Positions 41,036 through 53,879 of a DNA stretch of 64,000 bases are shown in pieces. Every line of letters begins with the position of its first letter. The first letter of the stretch is position 1. The position numbers and the translations under genes were made by a program. The notes below the pieces were generated by a model. It did no database searches. It had not been told where the DNA came from and saw only the letters and a list, made by a program, of their open reading frames with translations. The DNA comes from Halichondria panicea (taxonomy: Eukaryota > Porifera > Demospongiae > Suberitida > Halichondriidae), in contig NC_087384.1 of the NCBI RefSeq assembly GCF_963675165.1, forward strand, positions 3,837,182 through 3,901,181. The letters run 5' to 3'.

Positions 41036-41297
41036 CTGTTCATAATGTGCCAGGATATGGAGATTGCTTATTTTGGGCAGTAGCTTACCAGCTAAATGCC
41101 AACACTGTGTGCAGTGCCAGTGCCCCTGAACTAAGACAGGTGGTAGCCTCTTACATAGAAAACCGTAGTGACCGGTTCAGCAGCTTTTTAGCTGGATCTC
41201 AGCCCTCTAGTAACCCATATGACAATGATACTGAGGTTCCCAGTGTTGAAGATACATGCATTGATAGTATGACTGATCCTGATTTGCAGTTACTATA
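41036..41297 (+). pseudogene. OTU domain fragment of Helitron copy 2
   Basis: Encodes LTVHNVPGYGDCLFWAVAYQ, where the catalytic Cys follows GYGD rather than the usual GDGN, then SAPELRQVVASYIENRSDRF and SSFLAGSQPSSNPYDNDTE. It ends at TAG 41296-41298. Later sequence (about 41300-41640) is recognisably the rest of the OTU region but frame-broken, with a ~130-bp AT-rich insertion around 41425-41545. Confidence 0.7.
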
Positions 41298-41939
41298 GGC
41301 AGGTGGACTAAATCTTGAAAGACTTAGACACGGTGCCTGGGATAACCTATGCAATAGCTGACATCTTCTCTGTTACCATCAATGTGTATGCTGCTAATGA
41401 ACACAGCTTACAGTTAAGCCTGAGGTATTTGTGATGTAACTACTCCACACCCTACCAACTGTTCTTAACTTTGCCACAGCTAGACATCATTTACTTATTA
41501 GATATTCTCATTTATCTCTTTTCTTTACATACTATCAAAATGGCTCTACTTTATTTGAGGTTAACATTGGACTCATCATGTAATGGCACTTTGTAGGCCT
41601 TGATGTGGTACCTAAGCTAAATGAACCTGCTATCGCTTAGAGTTATCTGCAGGTTCATCTCGTAGTGCACAGAGTATATCTACCAGTACTCTTGACAAGA
41701 ATGTTGATACTACTAGTTGTGATGATGATACTGTATCTCCTGAATTTGAAATTGATGATAAAACATTTGATGAAGGCGATGAGCATACCAGACAGATTAC
41801 AGGTGGTCCTACAGCTAGTATGATGTCCATTGAAAACCCTGAAGCATTTGCAGAGATAGTGTGCCTAGCACCGGGTGAAAACCAAAAACCGTTGTACATA
41901 ATGTCTGACACTAATTTTGAGGCTATGAGTAACCCTGAA

Positions 41940-43110
41940 ACTAGTGCATTTTATACAGCCTCTTGCTAGATTATCTCTGCCTGGTTTCAACCATGACTGC
42001 GATAGGGTTAGGGTTTATTAAACATTCATTTAAGCATTCTTATTGTACTGTTGTACTGTGGCTTGGCCAATCACTTGCAAGTGATCCATTTTGCTATGAC
42101 TCTAATGATTCCAATGACTCAAATGACTCAAAGTGCTTATTTTTAACTGTTCCTGGTTCCTGTTGAAGGCTAAGAATATCTACCGCTGCAGTGAGTTAAA
42201 TCCAATCATGCATGGTGAGTCTCCATGCAGTGTGTGTATAGCATTAAAAAAATGCAAAGCAGTGTACAATGCATGTACAGTACCAGTTGCCCATGCTCCC
42301 TTACTGAATATTTCTTGTAATTAATTAATGAGTTATAATATAATTATACTGTCATCTTTACACACACACTGACTTGCAGTTCCCAAAAAAATTGATGAAC
42401 ACCGACAAACTACTTGGTCTACACATGTAGAAACACGATTCGCATTTTACAACTGTTACAGTACATCACACACAACACAAGAATTACAAAATATACATGA
42501 CTCAGTGACACCGCAAATGAAGTAAAGATGATCAAAGTACCTAAATTGGTCAACACACATGAAGACCTCAATTTCATTCATTGTCTTTAACTTGCTTTTT
42601 GGCAAATTATAATTATCTGTACATCACACACAAGAAAACGATAACGAACTACATGAACTCTAATTGTAATGGTGCCTCATCAGTGACACAGGAAACATTT
42701 GTTCCCAATGCTTGGAAAAACCAACATCTTGGCATCTTGCCCAACTTTAACTGTGGCCAACCACCCGTTTTCCAAATTGAATATTTACTCAGGTCTCGCT
42801 ATCCTCTAATGCCTCCTCCATTTTGTGTTTTTGTATTTCACCAAAATACAGCAGTCAATAATATTTTGTTTTTACACTTACGTTTTTACACTTACTTTTA
42901 TACTTTATTGTATTTTTCAGTATTGAACATTCATCATGCATTATTTCCACTATACTACTCTAACTAAACTACCCAGCATTAAACCATCACGTACATTCAG
43001 TTCATCATCACATGTCCACATGATTTTTGTATCCTTCATACAACAAGTTATTAGTGGCAGATGTTGATGTTAAAGCTTGAACTTGCTACCTAACTACACT
43101 CGGCCTTTAT
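41940..43110 (+). repeat. Helitron copy 2, 3' tail
   Basis: Starts with the CTGGTTTCAACC hairpin arm region and a short version of the ATGACTC minisatellite, then follows the order of motifs seen after copy 1. It passes without a clear border into the first unit of array B near 43100 (TGATTCCGTACCAGGAACAA). Open frames here are not supported. Confidence 0.6.
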
Positions 43111-46100
43111 TCGATATAAACTACGTATTTACAGTTGCAGTGATTCCGTACCAGGAACAATGGAAAAGGGTCACTAAGGTAGAAAGCTACAATTGTGTCT
43201 CGTTTGTTAGCTCTTTGCTTGAGTCTGAATCCAGCACCAATAAGCCATACTTCTCTAACACTCCTGGCTTCTTTGCTGTGATCCTACTCCACAGTACATC
43301 TCATGACTCCAGTTCACTCTATAGTTTTATTGCTCCTGAGTTGCTGTCCTAGACATACATACTAGTTTCTTACAATCATGTCATCAGCCGAGGGTTTGCA
43401 CTTTAGTGCTCTAGTTACCCGAGGCGTGCGTGGGCGGCCACGGGTATAGTAGTATGTTGGTCTGTTTGTTACCCGAGGCGCGTGGGCGGCCACGGGTATA
43501 GTAGTCTGTTGGTTTGTTTGTTTGTTTGTTTGTCTGTTTGTCACGAGTATATCTACTCACCTGGATGCCACAGCACTGCGTTTACAGCATGGATAGCCTT
43601 CACACAACAATATCTTGGTTTAAATAGTGACAGATTGTGATGTTAAAGCTTCTTTGTCGAGCAAAAGCTAAGAAGCTTGAACAAGCTTGTGACTGGGTCT
43701 GCTTACCTGGATGCTCTAGCACTGCGTTTACAGCATGGGTAGCCTCCACATAACAAGTCAGTACTTCTAATAGTGGCAGCTTTCGGTGTTAAAGCTTCTT
43801 TGTCTAATAAAAGCGAGCAAAATGTAGCTTGAACAGAACTTGCACTTGCGTTACTTATAACTGAAGTGATCCTGTACCAGGTCCAGAAACAATGGAACAG
43901 GGTCACTAAAGTAGAAAGCTTGCTTTAGCTGACTGGGATCCATGCAGGACCTGGAGCCATACTTCTCTGAGACTCCAGGCTTCTTTGCTGTGATCCTAAT
44001 CCACAGTGCATATTATCTATAGTACTACTTGTTCTCAAATGTTTCAGCATGCCTCCAGTCTGGTTTAGTTTTATTGCTCCTGAGTTGCTGTGCAAGTCAT
44101 GCATGATGATGATAACAACATCACTATATGCACTGCATTATATCAGTCTTTTGGTTTCATGTCACCAGCCGAGGGTTTGCACTTTAGTGCTCTAGTTTGT
44201 TTGTTTGTTTGTTTGTCACAGGTATATCTACTCACCTGGATGCCACATCACTGCGTTTACAGCATGGATAGCCTTCACACAACAATATCTTGATTTAAAT
44301 AGTGGCAGATTTTGCTGTTAAAGCTTCTTTGTCGAGCAAAAGCTAAGAAGCTTGAATAAGCTTGTGACTAGGTCTGCTTACCTGGATGCTCTAGCACTGC
44401 GTTTACAGCATAAGTAGCCTCCACACAACAAGTTAGTACTTTTGATAGTGACAGCTTTCGGTGTTAAAGCTCCTTTGTCTAATAAAAGCGAGCAAAATGT
44501 AGCTTGAACAGAACTTGCACATGCGTTACTTATAACTGAAGTGATCCTGTACCAAGAAAACGATGGAACAGGGTCACTAAAGTAGAAAGCTGTATATACC
44601 AGGAACAATGGAACAGGGTCACTAAAGTAGAAGCTTGAATTATAGCTCCTGCTGCTGACTGGGATCCTACTCCATGCAGAACCTGGAGCCATACTTCTCT
44701 GAGACTCCAGGCTTCTTTACTGTGATCCTAATCCATAGTGCATATATCTATAGTACCACTAGACTACCTGTTCTGAAATGTTTCAGCATGCCTCCAGTCT
44801 GGTTTAGTTTTATTGCTCCTGAGTTGCTGTGCAAGTCATACATGATAACAACATGCATTATATTTCTGGTTTCTTTTTAATCATGTCACCATGTACCAGC
44901 CGAGGGTTTGCACTTTAGTGCTCTAGTTTGTTTGTTTGTTTGTTTGTCTGTTTGTCACTAGTATATCTACTCACCTGGAGGATGCCATAGCGCTGCGTTT
45001 GCAGCATAGGTAGCCTTCACATAACAATATCTTGGTTTAAATAGTGGCAGATTTTGATGTTAAAGCTTCTTTGTCGAGCAAAAGCTAAGAAGCTTGAATA
45101 AGCTTGTGACTAGGTCTGCTTACCTGGATGTTCTAGCACTGCGTTTACAGCATGAGTAGCCTCCACACAACAAGTTAGTACTTTTGATAGTGGCAGCTTT
45201 CGGTGTTAAAGCTTCTTTGTCTAATAAAAGCGAGCAAAATGTAGCTTGAACAGAACTTGCACATGCGTTACTTATAACTGAAGTGATCCTGTACCAAGAA
45301 CGATGGAACAGGGTCACTACAGTAGAAAGCTGTATATATCAGGAACAATGGAACAGGGTCACTAAAGTAGAAGCTTGAATATAGCTCCTGCTGCTGACTG
45401 GGATCCTACTCCATGCAGAACCTGGAGCCATACTTCTCTGAGACTCCAGGCTTCTTTACTGTGATCCTAATCCACAGTGCATATATCTATAGTACCACTA
45501 CCTGTTCTCAAATGTTTCAGCATGCCTCCAGTCTGGTTTAGTTTTATTGCTCCTGAGTTGCTGTGCAAGTCATACATGATAACAACATCACTATATGCAC
45601 TGCATTATATTTCTGGTTTCTTTATAATCATGTCACCAGCCGAGGGTTTGCACTTTAGTGCTCTAGTTTGTTACCCGAGGCGCGCGTGGGCGGCCACGGG
45701 TATAGTAGTATGTTGGTCTGTTTGTTTGTTTGTTTGTTTGTTTGTCACAGGTATATCTACTCACCTGGATGCCACATCACTGCGTTTACAGCATGGATAG
45801 CCTTCACACAACAATATCTTGATTTAAATAGTGGCAGATTTTGCTGTTAAAGCTTCTTTGTCGAGCAAAAGCTAAGAAGCTTGAATAAGCTTGTGACTAG
45901 GTCTGCTTACCTGGATGCTCTAGCACTGCATTTACAGCATGAGTAGCCTCCACACAACAAGTTAGTACTTTTGATAGTGACATCTTTCGGTGTTAAAGCT
46001 CCTTTGTCTAATAAAAGCGAGCAAAATGTAGCTTGAACAGAACTTGCACATGCGTTACTTATAACTGAAGTGATCCTGTACCAAGAAAACATGGAACAGG

Positions 46101-49100
46101 GTCACTAAAGTAGAAAGCTGTATTATACCAGGAACAATGGAACAGGGTCACTAAAGTAGAAGCTTGAAATATAGCTCCTGCTGCTGACTGGGATCCTACT
46201 CCATGCAGAACCTGGAGCCATACTTCTCTGAGACTCTAGGCTTCTTTACTGTGATCCTAATCCATAGTGCATATATCTATACTACCAGTACCACTACCTG
46301 TTCTCAAATGTTTCAGCATGCCTCCAGTCTGGTTTAGTTTTATTGCTCCTGAGTTGCTGTGCAAGTCATACATGAATACAACATCACTATATGCACTGCA
46401 TTATATTTCTGGTTTCTTTTTAATCATGTCACCATGTACCAGCCGAGGGTTTGCACTTTAGTGCTCTAGTTACCCGAGGCGCGCGTGGGCGGCCACGGGT
46501 ATAGTAGTCCGTTGGTCTGTTTGTTTGTTTGTTTGTAATGTGTGAGTCTACTCACCTGCATGCCATGGCACTGCGTTTACAGCATGGATAGCCTTCATAC
46601 AACAAGTTATTAATTTTAATAGTGGCAGAATTTCATGTTAAACCTTCGTTGTCAAATAAAAACGAGCAAAAGCTAAGAAGCTTGTGACTGGGTCTGCTTA
46701 CCTGGATGCTCTAGCACTGCGTTTACAGCATGGGTAGCCTCCACACAACAAGTCAGTACTTCTAATAGTGGCAGCTTTCGGTGTTAAAGCTTCGTTGTTT
46801 AATAAAAGCGAGCAAAATGTAGCTTGAACAGAACTTGCACATGCGTTACTTATAACTGAAGTGATCCTGTACCAGGTCCAGAAACAATGGAACAGGGTCA
46901 CTAAAGTAGAAAGCTGTATATACCAGGAACAATATTGGAACAGGGTCACTAAACCAGAAAGCTTGCTTTAGCTGACTGGGATCCATGCAGGACCTGGAGC
47001 CATACTTCTCTGAGACTTCATGCTTCTTTGCTGTGATCCTAATCCACAGTGCATATATTTATAGTACTACTACCTGTTCTCAAATGTTTCAGCATGCCTC
47101 CAGTCTGGTTTAGTTTTATTGCTATTTGAGTTGCTGTGCAAGTCATGCATGATGATGATAACAACATCACTATATGCACTGCATTATATCAGTCTTCTGG
47201 TTTCTTTATAATCATGTCACCAGCCGAGGGTTTGCACTTTAGTGCTCTAGTTTGTTTGTTTGTCTGTTTGTCACGAGTATATCTACTCACCTGGATGCCA
47301 CAGCACTGCGTTTACAGCATGGATAGCCTTCACACAACAATATCTTGGTTTAAATAGTGACAGATTGTGATGTTAAAGCTTCTTTGTCGAGCAAAAGCTA
47401 AGAAGCTTGAACAAGCTTGTGACTGGGTCTGCTTACCTGGATGCTCTAGCACTGCGTTTACAGCATGGGTAGCCTCCACATAACAAGTCAGTACTTCTAA
47501 TAGTGGCAGCTTTCAGTGTTAAAGCTTCTTTGTCTAATAAAAGCAAGCAAAATGTAGCTTGAACAGAACTTGCACATGCGTTACTTATAACTGAAGTGAT
47601 CCTGTACCAGGTCCAGAAACAATGGAACAGGGTCACTAAAGTAGAAAGCTGTATATACCAGGAACAATGGAACAGGGTCACTAAAGTAGAAAGCTTGCTT
47701 TAGCTGACTGGGATCCATGCAGGACCTGGAGCCATACTTCTCTGAGACTCCAGGCTTCTTTGCTGTGATCCTAATCCACAGTGCATATTATCTATAGTGC
47801 TACTTGTTCTCAAATGTTTCAGCATGCCTCCAGTCTGGTTTAGTTTTATTGCTCCTGAGTTGCTGTGCAAGTCATGCATGATGATGATAACAACATCACT
47901 ATATGCACTGCATTATATCAGTCTTTTGGTTTCATGTCACCAGCCGAGGGTTTGCACTTTAGTGCTCTAGTTTGTCTGTTTGTTTGTTTGTCACGAGAAT
48001 CTCTACTGCCATAGTGCTGCGTTTGCAGCATGGATAGCCTTCAGTATCTTGATTTAAATAGTGGCAGATTTTGATGTTAAGGCCACTCCAAGTGATACTC
48101 TGGTTTCTGGTCCACCGCCCGCATCAGATTTTATTCTTGGATTTCTATCTCATTATTGGATTTCTATCTCATTATTTCTACTACGCATGCGCAGAATGGT
48201 CCATGTGGTACAAAGTAGTGTGATAATGATATTCATTTGCAAAATAATGAGATTCATAAGGTGAAATTGATAATGACATAATGAGAAAAGCCGCCCGCCC
48301 GCATGCAATTAGAAAAACTTCAGGACCAGAAACCAGAGTATCACTTGGAGTGGCCTAAAGTTTCTTTGTCGAATAAAAGCGAGCAAAAGCTAAACTTGCC
48401 TGTTGGCAGCTGCTAACTACACGCGGCCTTTATTCGAGATACCCTATGTTACATTGTGATTTTCCACATGGGTTACTTACAGCTGAAGTGATCCTGTACC
48501 AGGAACAATGGAACAGGGTCACTAAAGTAGAAAGCTAGAATTATCTACCTCTGCTGACTACGTATTTGCAGCTGAAGTGATCCTGTACCAGGAACAATAA
48601 AAGCTAAAATTGTGACTGTATAATTATACTCGTACTCGTACTCCAGCCTGGCAGGACTCTCTAAGCCTAAGACTCCAGGCTTAGTGTGATCCCAGTCCAC
48701 AGTGCATGTCTCATGTGACATGTACCACTCAATGTTTCAGCATGCCATGCCTCCAGTGTTTAGCTATTGAGTTGCTGTGCTGGTCATACATGCTACATGC
48801 ACTGCATTATCTTTATTATCATGTCACCAGCCGAGGGTTTGCACTTTAGTGCTAAAGTGCTCTAGTTTGTCTGTTTGTTTGTTTGTCACGACTCACCTGG
48901 ATGCCATAGTGCTGCGTTTGCAGCATGGATAGCCTTCACACAATAGTATCTTGATTTAAATAGTGGCAGATTTTGATGTTAAAGTTTCTTTGTCTAAACT
49001 TGGCTGTGGCAGCTGCTAACTACACGCGGCCTTTATTCGAGATACCCTATGATTTTCCACATAGGTTACTTACAGCTGAAGTGATCCTGTACCAAGAACA

Positions 49101-49450
49101 ATGGAACAGGGTCACTAAAGTAGAAAGCTAGAATTATCTACCTCTGCTGACTACGTATTTGCAACTGAAGTGATCCTGTACCAAAAGCTAAAATTGTGAC
49201 TGTATAAAATTATACTCGTACTCGACTCCAGCCTGGCAGGACTCTCTAAGCCTAAGACTCCAGGCTTCTTTGCTGTGATCCCAGTCCACAGTGCATGTGA
49301 CATGTGACATGTACCACTCAATGTTTCAGCATGCCATGCCTCCAGTGTTTATCTATTGAGTTTCTGTGCTGGTCATACATGCTACATGCACTGCATTATC
49401 TTTATTATCATGTCACCAGCCGAGGGTTTGCACTTTAGTGCTCTAGTTCT
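43110..49450. repeat. Large-unit repeat array B (about 10 units)
   Basis: Same unit as array A. The anchor CAGCCGAGGG lies at about 43385, 44166, 44897, 45637, 46439, 47221, 47941, 48828 and 49417 (spacing 589-887 bp, mostly 720-800). Each full unit contains two related sub-units, one with CACCTGGATGCCACA and one with TACCTGGATGCTCTA, both followed by CTGCGTTTACAGCAT, so the unit is itself a higher-order repeat. The last two units (from about 48360) are more diverged and shorter. A 275-bp MITE interrupts the unit at 48081. Confidence 0.9.
48081..48355. mobile_element. 275-bp MITE with perfect 33-bp TIR and TAA duplication
   Basis: Ends GGCCACTCCAAGTGATACTC... match perfectly as inverted repeats for 33 bp, and TAA flanks both sides (48078-48080, 48356-48358). 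Without it and one TAA the array unit is continuous. A 19-bp tandem duplication (TTGGATTTCTATCTCATTA) lies inside. A TAA/TTA target and GGCC ends fit PIF/Harbinger. Confidence 0.88.
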
Positions 49451-49796
49451 ATTGTAAGGAGGCCCTGCGTGTCTCTTCTATTTATAGCTGTGTCAGTCCA
49501 TGTGCTTTGTCAACGTATTTTCTCTGAACGTCAACCTCTAGCTGTCGTACTGTGTGCGCTAGTACTGTAGCCAACAACATGCATGTTGATCAGCCAATCA
49601 GAGACGCTAAAGCAGGATAAAAATAAGACTGGTTTCACCTGTGAACGAGCACGCGCAGGTAACCAAAATTTTATGTGGAAAATGTACTGAAACCGCATCA
49701 TGGTAAATTAATGACTAAGTAAATTCTTCATGCCTTACGTACAATTTATGAACAAGTTATTGCAGGTGCCCTCGTGCAAACATGCCATAATTATAC

Positions 49797-49915
49797 CGTA
49801 TAGCGCGAAATTTTCGAGGGGCTTAATTTTCGCGAATTTCGTGGGTTAGCAATCCTACACGAAAATTAAGTCCACAAAAATTGTCTTTAATTACTGCTAT
49901 AACGTGCAAAGATTT
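49797..49915. mobile_element. Third copy of the CGTATAGCG MITE family
   Basis: ACCGTATAGCGCGAAATTTT resembles the left arm at 2422, with an internal inverted pair around TTTTCG/CGAAAA and a diverged right end near ACTGCTATAACG. No coding capacity. Confidence 0.45.
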
Positions 49916-49984
49916 AAAAACCCGCAAACAGAAATGCTTTTATAGATACCAATCCATGAAATATAAGTGCCTCACGCTATACAT

Positions 49985-50165
49985 AATAATAATTGTTGCA
50001 CCTGAGCAACACAATGCTCCCAAGGGCCGTGCTGGGCAATAAACACATTATTTTACGTTATAAAAGGTACAGGTACAGTATTAATAAGAGCAACGTAACG
50101 CCCGAGGGCCGCAGCACCCGTGCTGGGCAATAACAAATACACATTTACCTTATAAAAGGTACAGG
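49985..50165. repeat. Tandem pair around GCTGGGCAATAA
   Basis: Two copies about 115 bp apart share AGGGCCG..., GTGCTGGGCAATAA, a CACATT-rich segment, and TTATAAAAGGTACAGGTA. The second copy has an extra CAGCACCC. A related AGGGCCGTAGCGTGC segment lies near 61277. Confidence 0.6.
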
Positions 50166-50260
50166 TAGCTGATTTTACTGGTATTAAATTCTGCTAAATC
50201 CTGCTCAATTTGTGATTAAATTTTATTTGCATAGTGGGGATTCATTGCGTTTTACAATTA

Positions 50261-50662
50261 CAGTGGAACCTCATAAAACGGAACCTTTTGGCCGTTATAG
50301 AGAGGTTTTGATTGCCAGCTTTCTATGTGTCATTCTTGCTGCAAATGAATTTGCTAACTGCTTGCTAGCCTCGATTCCAGGCCGATTAAAATACGTATTT
50401 TAATCGGCCTCTAACTGCTGCTATAGAGACAAGCTACAGCCAGGTTTTCACGTGTGCAAAATAATGCTATCTCAGCTGCTGAAAATTATTGCCGAGTCAT
50501 CAATAATTTTCTGGGTGTAGATGTCCGTTCTGGGAGGTTATTTTCCATTGCTAAAGCTAGTTGAGGACTAGAAAGCTGCTCGTTATACGGTTGCTTTACC
50601 TCTTGGCCGTTATATAGCGTGTGGTTGCTCTTCGGAGGTGATCGTTAATGGAGGTTCCACTG
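50261..50662. mobile_element. 402-bp Tc1/mariner-type MITE
   Basis: Ends CAGTGGAACCTC and GAGGTTCCACTG, flanked by TA (50259-50260, 50663-50664). Internally, GGCCGTTATA is repeated in inverted or direct form. It carries a nested palindromic remnant at 50379-50410. Confidence 0.85.
50379..50410. repeat. Perfect 32-bp palindrome
   Basis: AGGCCGATTAAAATAC is followed immediately by its exact reverse complement. The left half with its upstream TAGCCTCGATTCC equals the terminus of the 591-bp MITE at 57097, so this is likely a collapsed remnant consisting of the two termini back to back. It sits inside the MITE at 50261. Confidence 0.9.
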
Positions 50663-51074
50663 TATCTGCGCGTACACATTTTTACGATTTTACCGTCACC
50701 TTATAAGGTAAAGCTAAATAAGATCTGTCCAGTGGTCTTTCCGTGCAGAAATAGAGCAGTCTGAACATGAAATTGAAAATACACAACAGCACCGTCAATC
50801 CTATCACTGATAGGTGCTATTGTGTCTATGTAAAACATACTGGCTGTACACCATCACTACCATTACATCATCATGTACGTACATGATTTTCGTAATAACT
50901 ATGACTATTTGCTGAGAGTTAGCACTTCAGTGCTCTAGTTGCGTAACTAGCAATAATATGTTTCATTAAAAAGTAAAGATAGCTGCTTCATGATTCCATC
51001 ATAACATACGTAGCTAGCTAATGTTACTTGTATAACCATGCAGCAGATTTTAGGGCGGCTTAAATAATATTTAT

Positions 51075-52081
51075 TTATCTTTTTCCAACTTCATTTTTCC
51101 CAGCACCTCCATCCTGAAAAAGGAAGTGCAGTAAAACACTTGTTACGCTTATAAACTACTGTATCACTATCGACTATCATAATTATTAATTTTCTCCCAT
51201 CATACTTACTGTGAGTGATCTCCCTTTGGTCTCAATGGGTAGCAAACAAGACAATATTGCCAGTACTAGACATGATCCAGCATACAAAGATATCGTTGCA
51301 AGATCGCTATGTTCCACTAGAACCTGTTACAGAAACATAATAATAACAAAACGGTTCTTCAAGGTCCGACCAGGCTTGCAAACCATGTGACATACATCCA
51401 AACATACATACATACACTGCATCGCTAACCTGTGCAGTATACGGTGTTATAATTGCTCCAATACGTGCAGCAGCTGAGCAGGTTCCCAGTGCAAAAGCTC
51501 TCACAGTAGTTGGATAGACCTCAGGCGTGTACACGAAGATTGCTTGAAAAACACCAGTGGCAAATGCTCGTATTATAAATAGGAATATAGTCAGCAATAT
51601 CCTGAAAGACACATTATTATAATTACGTCTTATGTATGTATATAATATACCTTTCACCACATACGAAAAGAAGCAAAAATCCAACCATTGTCAGCAAAAA
51701 TTCAGCCACCATTGTGAGCTTCCTTCCAATCAGTTCCACTAAGACCATTGTAACAACAATACCTATTACGGGGAAGCTTGATAATTATTGTGAACTGAAC
51801 TTATTAAAGTAGGTATTATAATTATGTGCGAGCTTACACTATAACATCAAACATTACCAGGAACTTCAGCGACTCCAGTCCACAATATGCTAATGTAGTC
51901 ATCTCGAGTAAGAACTTCACACGTCATATTAGATTCATTCAAAACTGCACAGTGGATGTACGTTATTTTACAGTACTTATAACAGAGCATAATTATTATA
52001 CCATATCCACAATGAGGATCGTGCTGCAAAAATTGAGTTGTTAGAAGCACGATACCATAGTAGAGCCAAGCAGCACCAAAC
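51075..52081 (-). CDS. SVOP-like MFS transporter, 3' exons
   Basis: Six exons of a minus-strand gene fit consensus splice sites and stay in phase: 52002-52081, 51858-51944, 51651-51776, 51430-51601, 51210-51323 and 51075-51113 (stop TAA at 51075-51077). They encode [95 protein letters not shown] and [14 protein letters not shown]. These match the C-terminal half of synaptic-vesicle-2-related protein (SVOP), including [13 protein letters not shown] and the PIETKG motif after the last helix. It should be a 12-helix membrane transporter of the major facilitator superfamily; the substrate is unknown. Introns are short (about 60-100 bp) here. Confidence 0.9.
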
Positions 52082-53394
52082 CTGAGGTAACAGAATACTG
52101 CCTCATAAATACATACGTGATGCACAAAAATAATAGACCAGTTGCGCATAAGGAATTTAATTAATAATTAACTTACAGTGACGTCACGATTGGCCTGCTC
52201 CGGAAAATTCACTTTACTGGCAAATCAATGCGTGGTCTTTGAGTTTGTATATGAAGTAGATCTACTTGTAGTTGTAACTACTGCACGCATGCGCTTTGAC
52301 CAGAGTTCATTGCATCGTAAAGATCTGTTTATCTATTTAAACAACGTACAGCTATAGGGAGTTAATAATTTCTACTGCATGCAGAGTTAAAAGTAGCTCT
52401 AGAAAGCAAGTTGAACTGGAGATATAAGCTAAATTCTGGAGTAAAGAGATGTCGGGCAAGACCTGCTGTTTATGAGATGGGTCCTGCTTCCTAGAGAAGG
52501 GTATAGTCTCTCGAGCACAGACTTGTCCTAGAGGGAATGCAATTCTGCCGGAATGTTGGCGGTGCCAATCAGATTTTGCATGCAGTAAAATTAAAAATGA
52601 TAATTATAATTATAATCAATGTGTGTATAAAAGCTAGCTTAGTAGCTTTATGTTATGTAGCTTTGGCACCTCCACAGAGGCATCAGCACCTGCGGTGCCT
52701 TTATTACTCTCAGATATTGTTTTGTTATTACTCTCAGATATTTTACAGTATAATGAACAAGGAATTCAAAGTGAAACTAATTTCATTTTTTGTGTTAGTG
52801 GTATAATTACTTTCTGGGCTACATATCGCCCACGTTCATAAAAATCCTTGTGGATCACGCGATTTCCCAAACTAGGCCTTACTTTTTCTTAGTTGTACGC
52901 CCATTCCTTTCTTTGCTGCCTCATTTGTCTATTCTTTTTTGCTACCTTTTATTTATGATTTATGGATGAACGAGTGTTACAAGCGTGCGCTTGCGTGCTA
53001 TAATGCCTCTCGCTATGTTTTTGCTTTCGCTCAAAAGTATTAGGAAGAGGTAAAATGTGCTTTAATTGTTTCACAAGAAAGGGGTGTCCACAGCTAGTAG
53101 TGCATACTGATCGTCCTGGAGCCAAACAGTGGGAGCAAACCTTTGTTAAAGGCATAGTCAGTAGTCTGATAAGCAGAATTCAATCACAGAAAGTAGTATC
53201 TATAACAAGCAGTCCAAAAAGAAAAGGTTGGTTTGTGGCTTACCAGGACCTCAACAAAGAATAAAATTGATTCTGCCAGGATCTGAGGTTCAAAATGGAT
53301 TCTCTTACACGTGGTATTGAGCACGCATGCGCATTACATCCAGGAATAAGGGGTGTGTCTGCAAGTTCAATAATGGCTACTAAAATAGCTAGCT

Positions 53395-53760
53395 TCTTTA
53401 GCAGCTCTTTCTGACTCTTGTAGCTAGCGCTTTAGTGCAAGGCTAACTCATAAGTTGAATAGAAAGTTTGTGCGAACAGATGATGCTATGAAAGATTCTG
53501 AAGGAGGCCTTCAATGTGAGTCAAACTAGCCATAACTCGAGAAAGAAGCTTTAGTTTGCTAATCCATGAATCACAAAATCCAAGAGAAGGTGGCTAGAAG
53601 CCTATAGAAGCTGTTAGTTTTCGTCGCATTGCAACCGTTGTGCAGTTACAGCTGGAACAGACACACACACAGTCAGCTTTACCGTATCCCTCGTATGGCG
53701 GCTACGCCTTGAGGCACAACAATGACAACAGCAAGAAAAAGTAAGGCCTGGGAACGAGGC
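53395..53760 (+). repeat. Dispersed ~320-bp repeat family, copy 2
   Basis: Runs from AGCTAGCGCTTTAGTGC through ACTCGAGAAAGAAGCTTTAG and a CACACACACA tract to a GGCTACGCCTTGAGGCACAA end. It shares motif order with the copies at 3540, 56365, 58550 and 63500. Confidence 0.5.
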
Positions 53761-53879
53761 TAGTAAAAGTATGTGTTTTAGGTTCTTTATAATCTTGTCA
53801 TTGTGGTCTTGTTATATATGAATAATAGCTAACACACAATGCTTCCAGAATTCCTCTAGTAATTATACTTGCTGCTATA

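Larger units (their letters stand above)
38481..41940 (+). pseudogene. Helitron copy 2, internally deleted relic
   Basis: Begins with MPFSKPCPQCVGEVHIRTLK, a CxxC zinc-ribbon-like N-terminus, then the LESPE-KR-KL motif region and the same YMPIQ/LACLNKLET/ITPEKIFSALNWLKANH segments as copy 1. The central part is duplicated: about 39390-39660 (with deletions) and about 39694-40160 match each other. An OTU piece follows at 41036-41297. At about 41938 the sequence jumps from the acidic linker before Rep straight to the 3' subterminal hairpin, so Rep, helicase and endonuclease are gone. The junction shows a short shared TGAAA. Confidence 0.8.

Noticed and set aside
42001..42020. Telomere-like GGGTTAGGGTTT
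   Set aside because: Only two units, with similar short matches at 8131 and 10965. Too short to indicate a telomere or interstitial telomeric tract.
52184..52200. CRE-like TGACGTCA next to CCAAT box as a promoter
   Set aside because: TGACGTCA occurs at several unrelated places (7648, 30377, 31948, 54182), some inside transposons. No transcription start evidence ties this one to a gene.
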